64,000 bases of DNA from Halicephalobus mephisto. Lineage: Eukaryota > Nematoda > Chromadorea > Rhabditida > Panagrolaimidae. Of the stretch, positions 1-11,809 are shown piece after piece. Under the pieces are notes generated by a model. That model ran no database searches. It had not been told where the DNA came from and was given only the letters and a program-made list of their open reading frames with translations. Location: contig SWDT01000096.1 in NCBI GenBank assembly GCA_009193035.1, forward strand, positions 124,001 to 188,000. The letters run 5' to 3'. The first letter of the stretch is position 1, and each line of letters starts with the position of its first letter. The position numbers were made by a program, and so were the translations under genes.

Positions 1-559
1 TGTTTGACACTAATTATGCTGCAGTGTTCTTTCATTTTTGAACTTTTTTGAATCAAAAAATTCGAAATTTAAAGCGCAATTTTAGGGAAAGTAATTTTTT
101 CAAAGAAAAATTCGCACAAGAAGAACCCGACTCGCGAGTTGGTCCCCTGCGTCTCGTCGCGAAAACACCGTAAACAAAGACAACAAGTACCAACGAATGC
201 TTTCGCGCCTTGGCGATCTGTGTTCTTGCCGAATCTTCGATCTTCAGGTTTTTGCGGCAATTTGATTTTTAAATTTCCAAGTTTTACTTTTATTATTAAT
301 TGTTTTGTAATAATTATTATTTTAAAATAAAGATTATTGATTGGCCGAGATTATTGATTACTTGCTGACATGTCCTTCGTTGGCCAGCTGCCAAAAATCC
401 CCCGAGTTGTTTTCCAGATCTTGTTTTTCATTTTCATCTTTGCTCATCTTTATTGTTTGTGAATTTTCCGAGATGTTTACTGATTGATGTGATGTTTCAT
501 AGCATCCTCGTGGTTTCGGGAGATTTTTTCATATATGAATCACTGTTTTTAGTCAGTCG
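1..559 (+). promoter_or_regulatory. Upstream region of the USP gene
   Basis: No convincing gene is seen here. Bases about 110-250 are richer in CG than the surroundings and contain the palindrome CTCGCGAG, so they may be the promoter of the gene that follows. A TTTTTAG acceptor lies about ten bases upstream of the ATG at 560 and could be a trans-splice site. The short open frames on both strands at 69-330 overlap each other and show no splice context. Confidence 0.4.
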
Positions 560-2821
560 ATGACAGCATTGACAGCTGGATTTTTGGCTAATGGGCTTTT
601 CAACAAAAGCAAGCTGCAGGCTTCATCACCAGTCATCGATGGCATCAAGCCAGGGGAAAACCTGGAATGTAAGTTGGAGTTTGTAAATGGCGGTATTTTG
701 AAGCCCCCGACATTACCGTCAAACGTGATCAAGCTTGTCCCCAAATCCAAATCACTCGGGTCGCCTTCCAACGGATTCAAGCACGTGTTCGGTGGTAACC
801 CTGTCTCCCCAGCTTATGAAAGCAACGGCAGTCCCGAAGATGCCGGAGCAACGAGCAGCAGTGGTAGTTCGTATCCCAGTGAAGTCAACACTCCTGAATC
901 TATAACCAAAAGTCTCACAGATGTACCAAGTCCGACTTTGCTCAAGGGAATCTACAACAACGGACTGGAGGAATCTGCAGAGTAAGTTGTTTTCCTTACC
1001 TACTATCGCAAGTCCCTGATTTCAGTGAGGAAGAGGAAACCCCGAAAGCTCAAGTTCAGATTTACCAAACCAAGACTCAGAAAATCGAAATCAAGATCTC
1101 TTCTAACTTATCCACGGAGTCAGTTCGCTCCCCGTCAAAGACGCCCCAAACACCGACGAAAATTATTGGGCCTCAGCTTCCGCCTGGATTCGTGTTGAAG
1201 CCTTCCCCGATCCCTGTGTCGCCTTCGACATCCGGTATCAGCACTCCGCAGAAAGGAATCAAGCGAAAGAGACAGTTATCTGAGCGGTTTGAACAAGAAG
1301 CTCTCTATCCTGTTATTGAGCCTACTATAGCTTCACTGAATTCATGGGCTGGTTGTGAACCAGTTTCCGGATCTCCTGCTTTAGCTGGTATCAGGAATCC
1401 ACATAATAATTGTTTTTTAAATTCTGTCCTCCAAGTAGTCACTCATATTCCGCAATTTGGTCGATATATTATCGAAAACCATTCGAAAGGTTCTCAAAAA
1501 TGTAAGGTGTTTTACAATGTTTAGTATGAAAATTCCCTGTTTTAGGTCTTGGCAATGGCTGCATGTTGTGTTCACTTCGTGCCCACATATATAGAGGTCT
1601 CCAAAACCTTGTCAATGACGCCGGCTGGGTGAACAGGTACTTGGAGGATATTTTCCCAAATCATATCAGAGGAACTCAAGAAGATGCTCACGAAATGCTA
1701 CTTTTCCTTCTGGATGCCATTGACAGGCAACAGCAATCTATCAGAAGAAGCCAACCAGGCAAGATCTCTTCGATTGTAGAACAAGTTTTCGATGGAAAAA
1801 TCCGATGTGAATGTGGGTTTTCATTCTAATTTTGAGTAATTCACTTTTTCTACTTCAGATACTTGTGCTATGTGTCAGAGGAAGAGCATTTGTTACGAAC
1901 CGATTCGTGGTTTGAGTGTTGAGCTTCCGAGAAATCAGAACATGGACCAAAATCATCCAACCATGTCCAGGATAATTCGAGATTTCTTCGCAGATGAAAA
2001 GATCTCTGGTTATGATTGCAAGCCGTGCAAACGGAAAACAGTGGCTAACAAGAGAACTAGAATAGTGACGGCTCCAAATGTGCTGATTATTCAATTGAAG
2101 CGATTTTTGAGATATTCTAAGATAAGTGACCCTGTATTTGTTTGTGTAAGTTTCTTTGGTTTCGGTATTACGTGGTGATTTTAACCATTTTCAGAAGCAC
2201 ATGGACGTCACGGATATAATGCATGACAATGATGATGTTTCTTACAAACTTCTGGGGTATATTCGACACATCGGAGGTTCTATGTCTTCCGGTCATTACA
2301 CTGCTACATTCACTGGCTTTGATGGTAGATCATACCATTTTGATGATGAAACGGTGAGTTCATACTCGACTGTTGGGAACTGATTATGAGATGGTTTTCA
2401 GAGGACACCTGTTACTTTTCCTCAACAAAAGCCCATTCAGCCTTATATTCTCTTCTACACCAAGATACAGTCTACGAATACCTCTTGCTCAACTCCGATA
2501 AAGCCTTCTCCATGTCAATCCCCAGCAAAGAGACAGCAGCTGAATGGACACACGGGTACACCTGTCCGAAATGGCAACAATGGCTACAAGACCCTCGGAC
2601 ATAAGGTGTTTAGCTTCAACAATGGCAAACAGAATGGTTTAAATGGCAATTCCAGTAAGGAGAATGATCTGAATGGCAATTCCAATGGCTACAACGGGAA
2701 TTCGCACAAGAACAACAATGGGTATAACGGGAGTAGCTCAACCAGTAACGGCGATAAAGAAAACACCAAAACGATCCCAATGAATTATTTGAAGTATTTA
2801 CAAGAGAAAAAGCCGAAATAG
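560..2821 (+). CDS. Ubiquitin-specific protease, USP36/USP42-like
   Basis: Removes ubiquitin from proteins (peptidase C19 family). Exons by eye: 560-981, 1026-1501, 1546-1812, 1859-2145, 2195-2353, 2402-2821, giving 676 residues. The first ~250 residues are Ser/Pro-rich and probably disordered. The Cys box NNCFLNSVLQ puts the nucleophile near Cys270; the His box SGHYTA puts the catalytic His near 518, followed by YHFDDETV. GTQEDAHEMLLFLLDAI is the typical QEDAHEF block, and CAMC and CKPC are the two zinc pairs of the fingers. GNGCMLCSLRAHI resembles the USP36/42/17 group. The first box reads NPHNNCF where NLGNTCF is usual. The C-terminal ~70 residues are Asn/Gly-rich low complexity. No AATAAA is seen before the next gene. 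Orthology within the USP family is not certain. Confidence 0.88.
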
Positions 2822-3218
2822 TTGAGGACTCTTGTTGAGCTTTCCTATTACATATGATGGTTCAAATTTTGATACTCGTTTTTGAAAAGGTGAATGTTTG
2901 TATGATTTGAGTGAAAACTTAAAAAAAATCGGTTTTAACACAAATTCGGTGTCAGCGGTTTTTTGGGAAAGTCGGTTCTTTGGGGTTTCCTCGCACGACG
3001 ATTGATATACCCGGTCTGCGTTGTTGAAGAGAAGGAGCGAGTGCTGCATTTAACTGGCCCGCGAAAAGGAAAAAATGGTTCTTTGTCGTAGAAACCCATT
3101 TATTACCGAGGAGAATTTTCATTGTTTTGGATTAATCGGTTTTGTTTTAGAAACAGAATTGTTTCCGATTGGGATTTGATGGTAATTCATTCCTTTTTGA
3201 TTGTTTTTGATCTCTGAT
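2822..3218 (+). other. USP to Smoothened spacer
   Basis: 397 bp with no coding signal and no AATAAA. A TTGTTTTAG acceptor near 3150, about 68 bases upstream of the next ATG, could be the trans-splice site of the downstream gene. Confidence 0.4.
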
Positions 3219-6200
3219 ATGAATTGGATATGTTTGTTGGTTTTGTTGTTTGTGGGATCTTATGGTGATTGGCTTGCTGATGAAGAAGAGAAAAAAGTTT
3301 TGAAAAATTTAGAAGCTACGCAAGAACAGGTAAAGAACATTAGGATTGAAAATTCATATATGAATTTTGATTAATTTTTACTTTAAATTAAAATTCATAT
3401 ATGGATTTCGATTAATTTTTGTTTTAAATTAAAATTCATATATGAATTTCGATTTTTGTTGATTAGTTTTTGTTTTAAATTAAAATTCATATAAATTCTG
3501 ATTTTTTTTATTAATTTTTACTTTAAATTAAAATTCATATATGAATTTCGATTTTTATCATTTGGTTTTTAATTCCTAACTAAAATTCACATATGAACTT
3601 TGATATTTGTTAATTTTAGTTATTTTGAGCTAATTTTGCTATATTTTCAGATTTACATTAGTCGTCACAATGAATGCAGGTCGAAACAATGGTACTGTAC
3701 GAGAGAATGCAGATTTCAGTTCTTCGAAGACACCGGTACATGTAGGGTTCCGAGAAGTGGCGAATCTTGTTTTGGAGTGCCGATTCAGCACAATTACACA
3801 TGGAACTCGAACGTTCGGCACTTCCCAGCTGAATTAGGACTGCTGAAGAGGTTTCCGAAGTGAGTTATTTAAAAGTAGTAATTTTCGACTGAAAAAACAA
3901 CTTAGATGTTGGTCTGTCCTCGGTCCTCTTGTTTGTTCGAGCATTTACCGTCCTTGTTCGAAAAACAAATTTATGGAAGTTGACAGAAATCAGGTAATAT
4001 TTTAAATTACTGTATACTGAATAAAAGTTGGATTTCCAGCCTGGATTTATCGAATTATGGCAAGTTTTTCCTTCGTCCGTCTGTGAAGCGGCGAAATCGG
4101 AGTGTGATTTCGTTGTTGAACTTGGATTATGGCCGGATTTCTTGGATTGTGAAAATCTCGTTCGATTAGAAAACGGAAAACCTCATCACGAACATCCCGA
4201 AGAAGAAAAACGATTATTTTCGAATAACTCTAATTGCAAAATGACGAATTTTCCAGAAACCAGATTCCAGGACGTCCAGTGCATTTGGCCCCTCGTCAAA
4301 GGTCCAGAAGACTTGGTCGTCGCCGAAAAAGCAGTTCCACTTTTGGATTCTTGTTACTTGCCGTGCGAAACTCCGTTGACCGGTTTTGAATGGATTCTTG
4401 AAGGATTCAGAAGACGAAATTCCTTAATTTCTGGAATGTCGATGATTACTTTTCTTTTGATTACTGTAAGTTAAGAAAAATTTATTTTTTTAAATTTTAT
4501 TTTAGGGTTACTTTGTTTTATTTTCTAAAATTTATTCTACTTCTTTGTCTACGTTCTGCTTAGTTCAAGGATTTGCCTGTATGTCGGTGTATCTTATGAC
4601 GTGGACTTTGACGATTTTCAAAAATATCCGAGAAATGACAACTTGTATAGATGACGGTAGAATTAGAAAATATTCGAAAATGTAAGTTACTTTAAAAAAA
4701 TATAATTGAAAATTTAATTTTAGAGAATCTCTTGATCCGTGTGCATTGGAATCTGTTCTTAGTACTTTTTCAATTTTGGCAGGAGTTACTTGGATAACCA
4801 TCTTGATTTTGATTAGAATTATTAGACCGAAAATACGAGATGATAATTACTTTATATACGGCTCAAGAGGAAATGAAGCAAATGCCAGAACTGTATTGAC
4901 AGTATTAATCTACTTTTTCATGCCCTTAGGGTTTGTTTTGATGGCAATTTTTATTTGGAAAGATGTAAGTTTTGAAAAATTTTGAAATACTTTAAAAATG
5001 TTTTCAGTTACCAATGGATTCTGTTTCTGGTTTATGTCATGCTGCAGGAGGAAGTCTGGAACATTGGATGATTGTTTTTGTTGGGGAATTTGGATTTTTG
5101 ATTATTATAATTATAGCATGGATTGGAGTACTTATTCAAAAAAGAATTCAGAAAAATAGATTACAAAGTTCATTAGAAAGAAATGAAGTAAATTATCAAT
5201 TTTCATCGAATAAACAAGAAAATGAAGAAATTAATTCTTATGTTTTGGAAAATGGTCTAGGTGAGAAGTTGATTCCGGGATATTGGCTTGGTAAGTAAAA
5301 ATTTTAAAAAATAATCAGATTTTTCGAAAATTATCTTTGAATTTTTTTTAATTAAAAAAATAATCAGATTTTTCGAAAATTATCTTTGAATTTTTTTTTA
5401 ATTTTAAAAAATAATCAAGAAAATTTTTTGAAAATTATCTTTGAATTTTTTTTAATTTTGAAAAATAATCAGATTTTTCGAAAATTATCTTTGAATTTTT
5501 TTTAATTAAAAAAATAATCAGATTTTTCGAAAATTATCTTTGAATTTTTTTTTAATTTTGAAAAATGATCAGATTTTTCGAAAATTATCTTTGAATTTTT
5601 TTTAATTAAAAAAATAGAAAAATTTTTTTATAATTATCTTTAAAAGTTTAAAAAGTTATCTTTGGATTTTTTTAAATATGAAAAAAATGTAATTTTTTAG
5701 GTGCTGTTTTTGTGGCTTTTTTGACATCTGTCGTGATTGGAATTTTTTTACAATATGCTGTTATTTATGGAAATATTGGAGAAAAAGCAGAAAGAAGAAT
5801 TATTGAAGAAAGTATTAGGTAAAAAATAATTGTTTAATTAATTAATTGAGAAATTTGTAGATGTTCTGTGAAGTATATCAAAACAGGTCATATTAATTGG
5901 TGGAATTCTAGTGTAAATTTTGATCATGTTACTGTAATAGCAAATCCTTATGAAAGAAAATCAAAGTTATTTAAGTGAGTTTTTTTTGGATTTTTTCTAC
6001 AGTGATGATTTTTGAACAGTAGTTGTTCTACAGTGATTACTTTAGAAAGTAATTTTTCTACAATGATTACTTTAAAAAGTAGTTTTCCTACAGTAATGGT
6101 TTTTAAAAAGTAGTTTTTCTACAATGATTACTTTAAAAAGTAGTTTTTCTACAGTAATGATTCTAAAAAGTAGTTTTTCTACAGTAATGATTCTAAAAAG

Positions 6201-8353
6201 TAGTTTTTCTACAGTAATGATTTTTAAAAAGTAGTTTTTCTACAGTAATTACTTTAAAAAGTAGTTGTTCTACAGTGATTACTTTAAAAAGTAGTTTTTT
6301 AGTTCTGCTAATGCTCCTGGATGTGAATTGAAAATTCTACCGGAATCTAAACTATCAGCTATTTTTATAACTTGGATTTTACTACCATGTTTGCCATTCT
6401 GGATTTTAGCTGTATGTTTTTTTGCAGGATTTTGCAATAGTGGAATGAAATCTGTTTATAAAATTAGAAGCAATTTTAATTTTTTAACAAAAAATAAAGA
6501 AAATCAAACTCCGTTATTAAATAATGAGTAAGTTTTTATATAAATTTTTTTATTGATGATTTTGTGTTTTTAGAGATGTGGAAATTAGTCAAGATATTGA
6601 AATGAAATCTCAAATAACTGGACCAACTGGGATAAGTGCTCCAGCAAGAATGCAATCTGATAGTAAGTTTTTGAAAAAATTATTTTCTTGGATTTTATAA
6701 AAATGGATAATATTAGTTATTCCGAAATCTATAAAATAGTCAATATTAAAAGTAAACTAAAATTTGTATTTCTTGCAAAATTTAGGTAGATTGAGATTTT
6801 TTTTTATAAAAAAACTTAAAATTAATCTAAAATTTGTTTTTTTGCGAAAATTAGATAGATTAAGATTTTTATTTTTATAAAAAAACAAAAGTAAACTAAA
6901 ATTTGTTTTTTTTTTTGCGAAATTTAGGTACAGTGGAATGCTTAATTATTTTGTAAAAATTTAATTTTTGATGTTGATTATTTTACGAGTTTTGATGTAG
7001 AGTGATATTTTATTTTTTAGCGATTCCTGAAGAGGATCCTGGTCTTCCGTCCCTTGTTGACAACGAGAGTACAGCTGTTGTTGGTGCTCAAAGTATTAGA
7101 AGTGAACCAAATAATTTTAATTCTAAAAGAAATAATCGATCAAGAAGGTATGTTTATATATAAATTTTGGATTTTTGTTTGTAAATTATTTTCAGGATTG
7201 ATTTAAATAGAAAATATAGAGATTACAAAAAAAGTAAAGTTGCTGAACATGCGGTTAATCAATTTAGTTCTTCGAGCAAGTTTAGTGATGAATTACGGGA
7301 GAATTCTCAATCGGAATTTAACATGACATCTGTAAGTGAACGAAATGTACCAAAAAATGAAAGATTAGAACCGTTAACAATGGTAAGTTAAAAAATTTAA
7401 TTTTTAAAATTGCTAACTTTTGTGATTTTTTGTTTTAGAGTCAATTGTTGAGGAAATATGAAGAAATTCAACTCCAAAATAGACAATTGACAATGATTAA
7501 CCAAGGAACAATAGAAGTTATGAATGATTTGAAGGAATCGTTTGTGGATATTCAGAATTCTTTCAAGTTGTTGACTTTGAAGATGGATGGAAGTAGAAAA
7601 ATGAAGAAATCGGATAAATTGAAAGATTATTATATCAGAAATTCAAAGTTTACATCGAAGGGAACTGAAAATTCAAGTGGAAGTTCTAAATTTGATAGGA
7701 AAATTTCATCAAAAAAGAAAATTGAACAAAAAATTGAAAATGAAAATGGTTATAAAAAAGCAATTACGAAAGAAATGATGGAAATTCCAATTGAAAAAGT
7801 AGGAAGAGATTTTGAAGATGTAAGTGGTGATGAATTTCCGGATGTTCCTGAATGGTCGTTGCCACATCCGCCTTCTGAAGTTGCAGAATATAGACAAGAA
7901 TTAATGATGGAAGTTGATAGAAATACATGGATTTGTTATCCAACAGAAGAAGAAATGAAAATTAATCTGTTTTTTTGTCTTACAGCTCATTGTACTTGTA
8001 ATCTTCCTATTTGGCTAAAAGATGCATTTGTTGAAACAACATTAGAAAGATTTGAAGAATTATATATTGAATCAGATGATAGATGGTTAATTTTTGAAGA
8101 AAAATTAATTTTTCCAGATACGGAACCTCTCGAAGCAGCTACAGAAGAAAAATTAAAAGATTTTTGTTATCCACTTATTTGTAAAGCGATTATTGAAGCA
8201 TCAGATGATTTATTTTTGAATGTTAATTTTTTTACAACATATATTTCTCAATGGATTACGAATTCGGAAGAATTGGAAAAATTTTCTTCAAAAATTTTAA
8301 ATGGAAATTTGTCAAGTGTTCCTGAAGAATTTGAAGCAGATGTAGAAGAATGA
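3219..8353 (+). CDS. smo: Smoothened-like seven-pass receptor
   Basis: Smoothened is the class F GPCR that carries Hedgehog signals at the plasma membrane. Exons by eye, all in phase: 3219-3329, 3651-3859, 3906-3993, 4040-4465, 4506-4681, 4724-4964, 5008-5290, 5701-5818, 5861-5974, 6303-6527, 6574-6662, 7021-7147, 7196-7382, 7439-8353; 1,102 residues. Residues 1-16 are a signal peptide. The Cys-rich domain (about 44-185) has SCFG, CWSVLGPLVCSSIYRPC and LGLWPDFLDC; CW at the third block is Smo-like, Frizzled lacking the Trp. Then come CIWPLV...SCYLPC (the Smo linker), seven hydrophobic segments (about 262 to 635), DDGRIRKYSK, and DSVSGLC before TM5, matching Smo DSVSGIC. The cytoplasmic tail is about 460 residues; its last exon (799-1102) starts with a coiled coil and then an acidic/aromatic region I do not recognise. 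A divergent Frizzled is the main alternative. Confidence 0.85.
3330..3650 (+). repeat. Tandem repeat in Smo intron 1
   Basis: About four copies of a ~60-bp AT-rich unit built round the palindrome TTCATATATGAA. The same palindrome recurs in the 3' flank of Smo (8530-8660) and in MED12 introns (28745-28915, 33285-33560). Confidence 0.7.
5310..5640 (+). repeat. ~50-bp tandem repeat in Smo intron 7
   Basis: Six to seven copies of a unit holding AATCAGATTTTTCGAAAATT, spaced 49-53 bp, fill nearly all of this intron. The unit is unrelated to the repeats of the neighbouring introns. Confidence 0.8.
5990..6300 (+). repeat. ~40-bp tandem repeat in Smo intron 9
   Basis: About eight copies of a unit with GTAGTTTTTCTACAGTAATGA and variants occupy the whole intron; GTAG...CTAC within the unit can form a short hairpin. 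Confidence 0.8.
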
Positions 8354-8702
8354 ATACGGTACAAAATAATGTCGCAAATGTATACAGTATTATTATTGTT
8401 TTTGTTTTGAAAAGTTTGATTTTTTGTGACATTTAGTGTCCTTAATTTGTTATTGTTTTTTATATCAAGAATTTTTAAAGTTTTGGATGGGAAATTATCG
8501 GTTTTTTTCCGATATATCTTTTTAATTAAATTTTATATATGAATTTTTTGTAATTTTTCATATATGAATTTTTTAAACGAGTTTTTATATATGAATTTTT
8601 TGTAATTTTCTGAATTTTTAAAAAATTCATATATGAAAAGTTGTTGAAAATTTATATGTGAAGTTTTAAATGATTTTTTTTATGAATTTGTGACTTTTTA
8701 GG
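8354..8702 (+). other. Smo to NDUFV2 spacer
   Basis: AT-rich with several TTCATATATGAA-type palindromes (8530-8660). No AATAAA is seen. It ends in CTTTTTAG immediately before GATG of the next gene, a very close acceptor that fits trans-splicing. Confidence 0.5.
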
Positions 8703-10093
8703 ATGCTGAGAACTCCTGTTTTCCTGGCTACCCTTGCTGGGGCCCCATCTAAAGTCGCTAGAAGACATCTCGCTTCTCATGGATTAGCTGTTCATCGGGA
8801 TTCTGACTTGAATAATCCTAAAACTCCGTTCAAATTTACAGATGAAAACATGAAAAAAGTTGAATCGTTGATGAGTAATTATCCGGAAGGACACAAAAGT
8901 GGAGCTGCTATTCCTGTTTTGGATTTGGCTCAACGTCAACATGGATGGTTGCCTATTTCAGCGATGAATGAAGTTGCAAGAATTTTAGGAATGCCTAGAA
9001 TGAGAGTTTACGAAGTTGCTACTTTTTACACAATGTTTAATCGTCAACCTGTTGGAAAATATTTTTTGCAAGTTTGTGCAACTACTCCTTGTATGCTTCG
9101 TGGAGCTGAAACTATTACTGAAACGATTTCGAAAAAACTTGGTAAGTTTTTATATATAGTATGGTTAGTAATTTCGTAGTTAGTTGTAATTTGGGCTTTA
9201 TGATAGTTTTTTTCTTTATTTTGTAAGATTTGTAATTTTTTTCGTTTTTATATTAATTTTTTTGGTAGTTAAATTTATATTTTAGTTAAGAAAAAAGTGA
9301 TTTAAAATGAAATTTCGAAATCAGCGCGAGTCAAAGAGGAGCAATTGTCGTATGGTTGTAATTTTTTAAATATTGTGATTTTTAAGAATTTTTGGATGTT
9401 ATTTGTGATTTGAGTTGTAGAGAATAGTTTGAAGATATACAATACTTATGTATTACTGTATTATGAAGCTAATTACAACTAGTAATTTCGAAGTTGTGTA
9501 TTACTGTAGTTTTTTGAATAATTTTCAAATGTATCCTGAATTGGGTGTAATTTTAATCTGTAAGTAATTTTAGTTTTCTTTGAAAATTTAGTACTGTGTA
9601 ATTTTTAATTTTGAAACGGTAGATTGTAGTTTATTTTATAGATTTGATAAATTTTTAATCGGGGAATTTAGGGATTATTTGTGAAGCGAATTTTTAGAAC
9701 GTTTTTGAAAAGTTTAGAAATTTATGTTTTTTTATTATTGTGTTATGAAACAAATTGGAATAGTTTTAAAATTGCGAAGTATACTGTAAGTGATAATTGT
9801 TCGTTTTTATAGGAATCAAGAATGGCGAAACCACAAATGATGGACTTTTTACTTTGCTGGAAGTTGAATGTCTTGGAGCTTGTGTTAATGCTCCAATGAT
9901 TCAGATTAATGATGATTATTATGAGGATTTGACCCCAGATGATGTTCATGAAATTTTGGATGAATTGAAAGCTGGGAAAAGACCTTTTCCTGGTCCTAGG
10001 AGTGGAAGATTGGCTGCTGAACCGTTGACGGGATTGACTTCATTGACGGAAGAACCTAAAGGTCCGGGATTCGGTCTTCAACCAGGTCTTTAG
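8703..10093 (+). CDS. nduv-2: NADH:ubiquinone oxidoreductase 24-kDa subunit (NDUFV2)
   Basis: A core subunit of mitochondrial complex I, carrying the N1a [2Fe-2S] cluster beside the flavoprotein subunit. Exons 8703-9141 and 9813-10093; 239 residues, the usual length. The Arg/Ser-rich start ([13 protein letters not shown]..) is a probable mitochondrial targeting peptide. [14 protein letters not shown] and [18 protein letters not shown] are family signatures. Cluster ligands are visible as CATTPC and ECLGAC (CX4C and CX3C patterns). The single intron of 671 bp is long for this locus. AATAAA at 10195-10200 lies about 100 bp after the stop. The acceptor next to the ATG, and the two upstream genes on the same strand without poly(A) signals, suggest it ends an operon. 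Confidence 0.96.
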
Positions 10094-11433
10094 ATAGGAA
10101 TATTGAGTGATTTTAGATTGATTTTTTATGATACATAATGAATCAATATGTAACACGTTGTAAAAGATTGGTTTTGTTTAGATTTTTCGAATTGAATAAA
10201 AAATTGCAAAAAAAGTTGGAACTTGGCCCCCGCAGAGATTTCAGATAGCGGCTGTCAATGCAATCATCTTGGATTACACTTTGCGAGATCAGGACAGACG
10301 AAATTTAACTTGAACGAGAAATGTGTCCATCGGCCACAGCAGCGACTTGGATTGATCGTCTTTGTTCGTTTAGTTTCTTTATCCTAAATTTTTTAATTTA
10401 TAAAATTTTAAATTTTTTTAATTTATAAAAGAAATTATTTTGTATTAGAAGTTTTTAAGTTTTGGAATAATTTTAATTTTTTTAAAACAAAATTGTTTTG
10501 CATTTGTTATTATAGTTATGGTATTTTTGATATTAATAATTTTGGAAGATTCCCGGTTTCTTTGATGGTGTAGTGGATAGTGTGTGTGACTGCAAAGTTA
10601 CAAAACCTAAGTTCGGTTCTTGACTGAAGATTCGAAACTTTGTGGATCAGGGATAACTGACCGAGAGAGGAATTTCGTAACCAAAGTCGAGAACTCGGAC
10701 CAATCCTGATGTCGGACTGTTTACGACGAGCCAATTCTCTAGAAGAGAAATTATATCAAAACTTTTGCGGTCAAAATTACGAATTTAAGTTTTTAATTTG
10801 TCTAAATATTTCATTTTTGTATCCTAAAATTACTGTACTAGAATGGATTCTGCACAATCCGGGGAAATGCGAAGATAAAAAAGAACCTTTAATCCTGGAG
10901 GGTTGTGCACCTCGTACATTCTAGTTTAGAAATCTCTAGATCCACCAAAGTTGAACAAAACTAAATAGATGGTTACGAAATGAACGTCCCGCGGTGGTCA
11001 AAATTGTCACGTAGGCCACTTTAGTTTACAACTTTCAAGAAATCCGTGTCGAAATGATTAAAACTAATTTTTGATTTTTAAAATATCATAATAAATAAAG
11101 TTACTTTCATTTACTGTAGTAATTTTCGTTTTGAGATTTTCAAAAATTTTAAAAATTAACTTTTAAAAAATTAAATTATTTTTAATTATTTTAAAAACTT
11201 TCGTTCTGAGGTTTTCAAAAATTTTAAAAATTCACTCTAAAAAGTTAAATTATTTTAATTTACTGTAGCAATTTTCGTGTTGAGATTTTCAAAAATTAAA
11301 ATTATTTTTATTTATTGTAGCAATTTTCGTGTTGAGATTTTTAAAAATTAAAATTACTTTTATTTACTGTAGTAATTTTCGTGTTGAGATTTTACATATT
11401 TTTCAAGTGGTTTTTTGCAGACAAGACTTAACC
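10094..11433 (+). other. Intergenic region with a tRNA-like element
   Basis: Holds the NDUFV2 poly(A) signal, a CG-richer patch (10216-10360) that could be a promoter, a tRNA-like element near 10558-10630, and an imperfect inverted repeat at about 10836-10930 (ACTAGAATG and TGCACAA against TTGTGCA and CATTCTAGT). Bases 11100-11400 hold a short degenerate repeat with CAATTTTCGTGTTGAGATTT. No protein gene is supported. Confidence 0.5.
10558..10630 (+). repeat. Degenerate tRNA-like element, GCA in the loop
   Basis: An A-box-like TGGTGTAGTGG and a weak B-box-like AGTTCGGTTCTTG flank a TGTGA/TTACA stem closing an 8-base loop CTGCAAAG that contains GCA. The acceptor stem is poor. The core TGACTGCAAAGTTAC is shared exactly with the element at 24862-24932. 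Probably a SINE head or tRNA pseudogene, not a working tRNA. Confidence 0.5.
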
Positions 11434-11652
11434 ATGAATAATCCTCAGCAACCAAAGTCCGAACATCCACAAATTCCGGAGGATCAGTTGGTTTGTTTAT
11501 TTTTATTTTTTTACACCTACGTAAATTCATTTACGTCAAATTAAAAAAACAATTTTCAGCCAGTGACAGAAGTGACGGTTCAAGTGCAATTTGAAAACAA
11601 AAACAGAAACAAATCTGCTTCTGTCGGAACAGATTCGAAAAAACAAGTTTAA
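11434..11652 (+). CDS. Small spliced gene, 49 residues, unknown
   Basis: The ATG lies 13 bases after TTTTTTGCAG, a good trans-splice acceptor. Exons 11434-11490 and 11560-11652 are in phase, with donor TTG|GTTTGT and acceptor TTTTCAG. The product is a short polar peptide: a Gln/Pro-rich start (NNPQQPKSEHPQIPEDQ) and a Lys/Asn-rich end. There is no signal peptide, membrane segment or motif I recognise. It could instead be a 5' exon pair of the zinc-finger gene that starts 730 bp downstream, but it ends in a stop codon. Confidence 0.45.
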
Positions 11653-11809
11653 TTTCCGAAATTAATACGATATTTATTGTACATATAGATCTCAGAGGAT
11701 ATTATAGGTTTTTGAGGTTGTTTGTGGTGGAAGATTTAAAGTATTTGTTTTGGAAGTTTTGAACACGTACAGGTTTCTTTCCTGGAACGGTATCTCCAGT
11801 TTGATTCAC

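Noticed and set aside
69..330. Overlapping open frames on both strands before the USP gene
   Set aside because: Complementary frames through a CG-rich promoter-like patch, no motif and no splice signal.
3219..8353. Calling the receptor a Frizzled
   Set aside because: The Cys-rich domain has CW..V and SCFG and the linker has the CxxPL...C pattern of Smoothened; no KTxxxW motif was seen after TM7. A tree is still needed.
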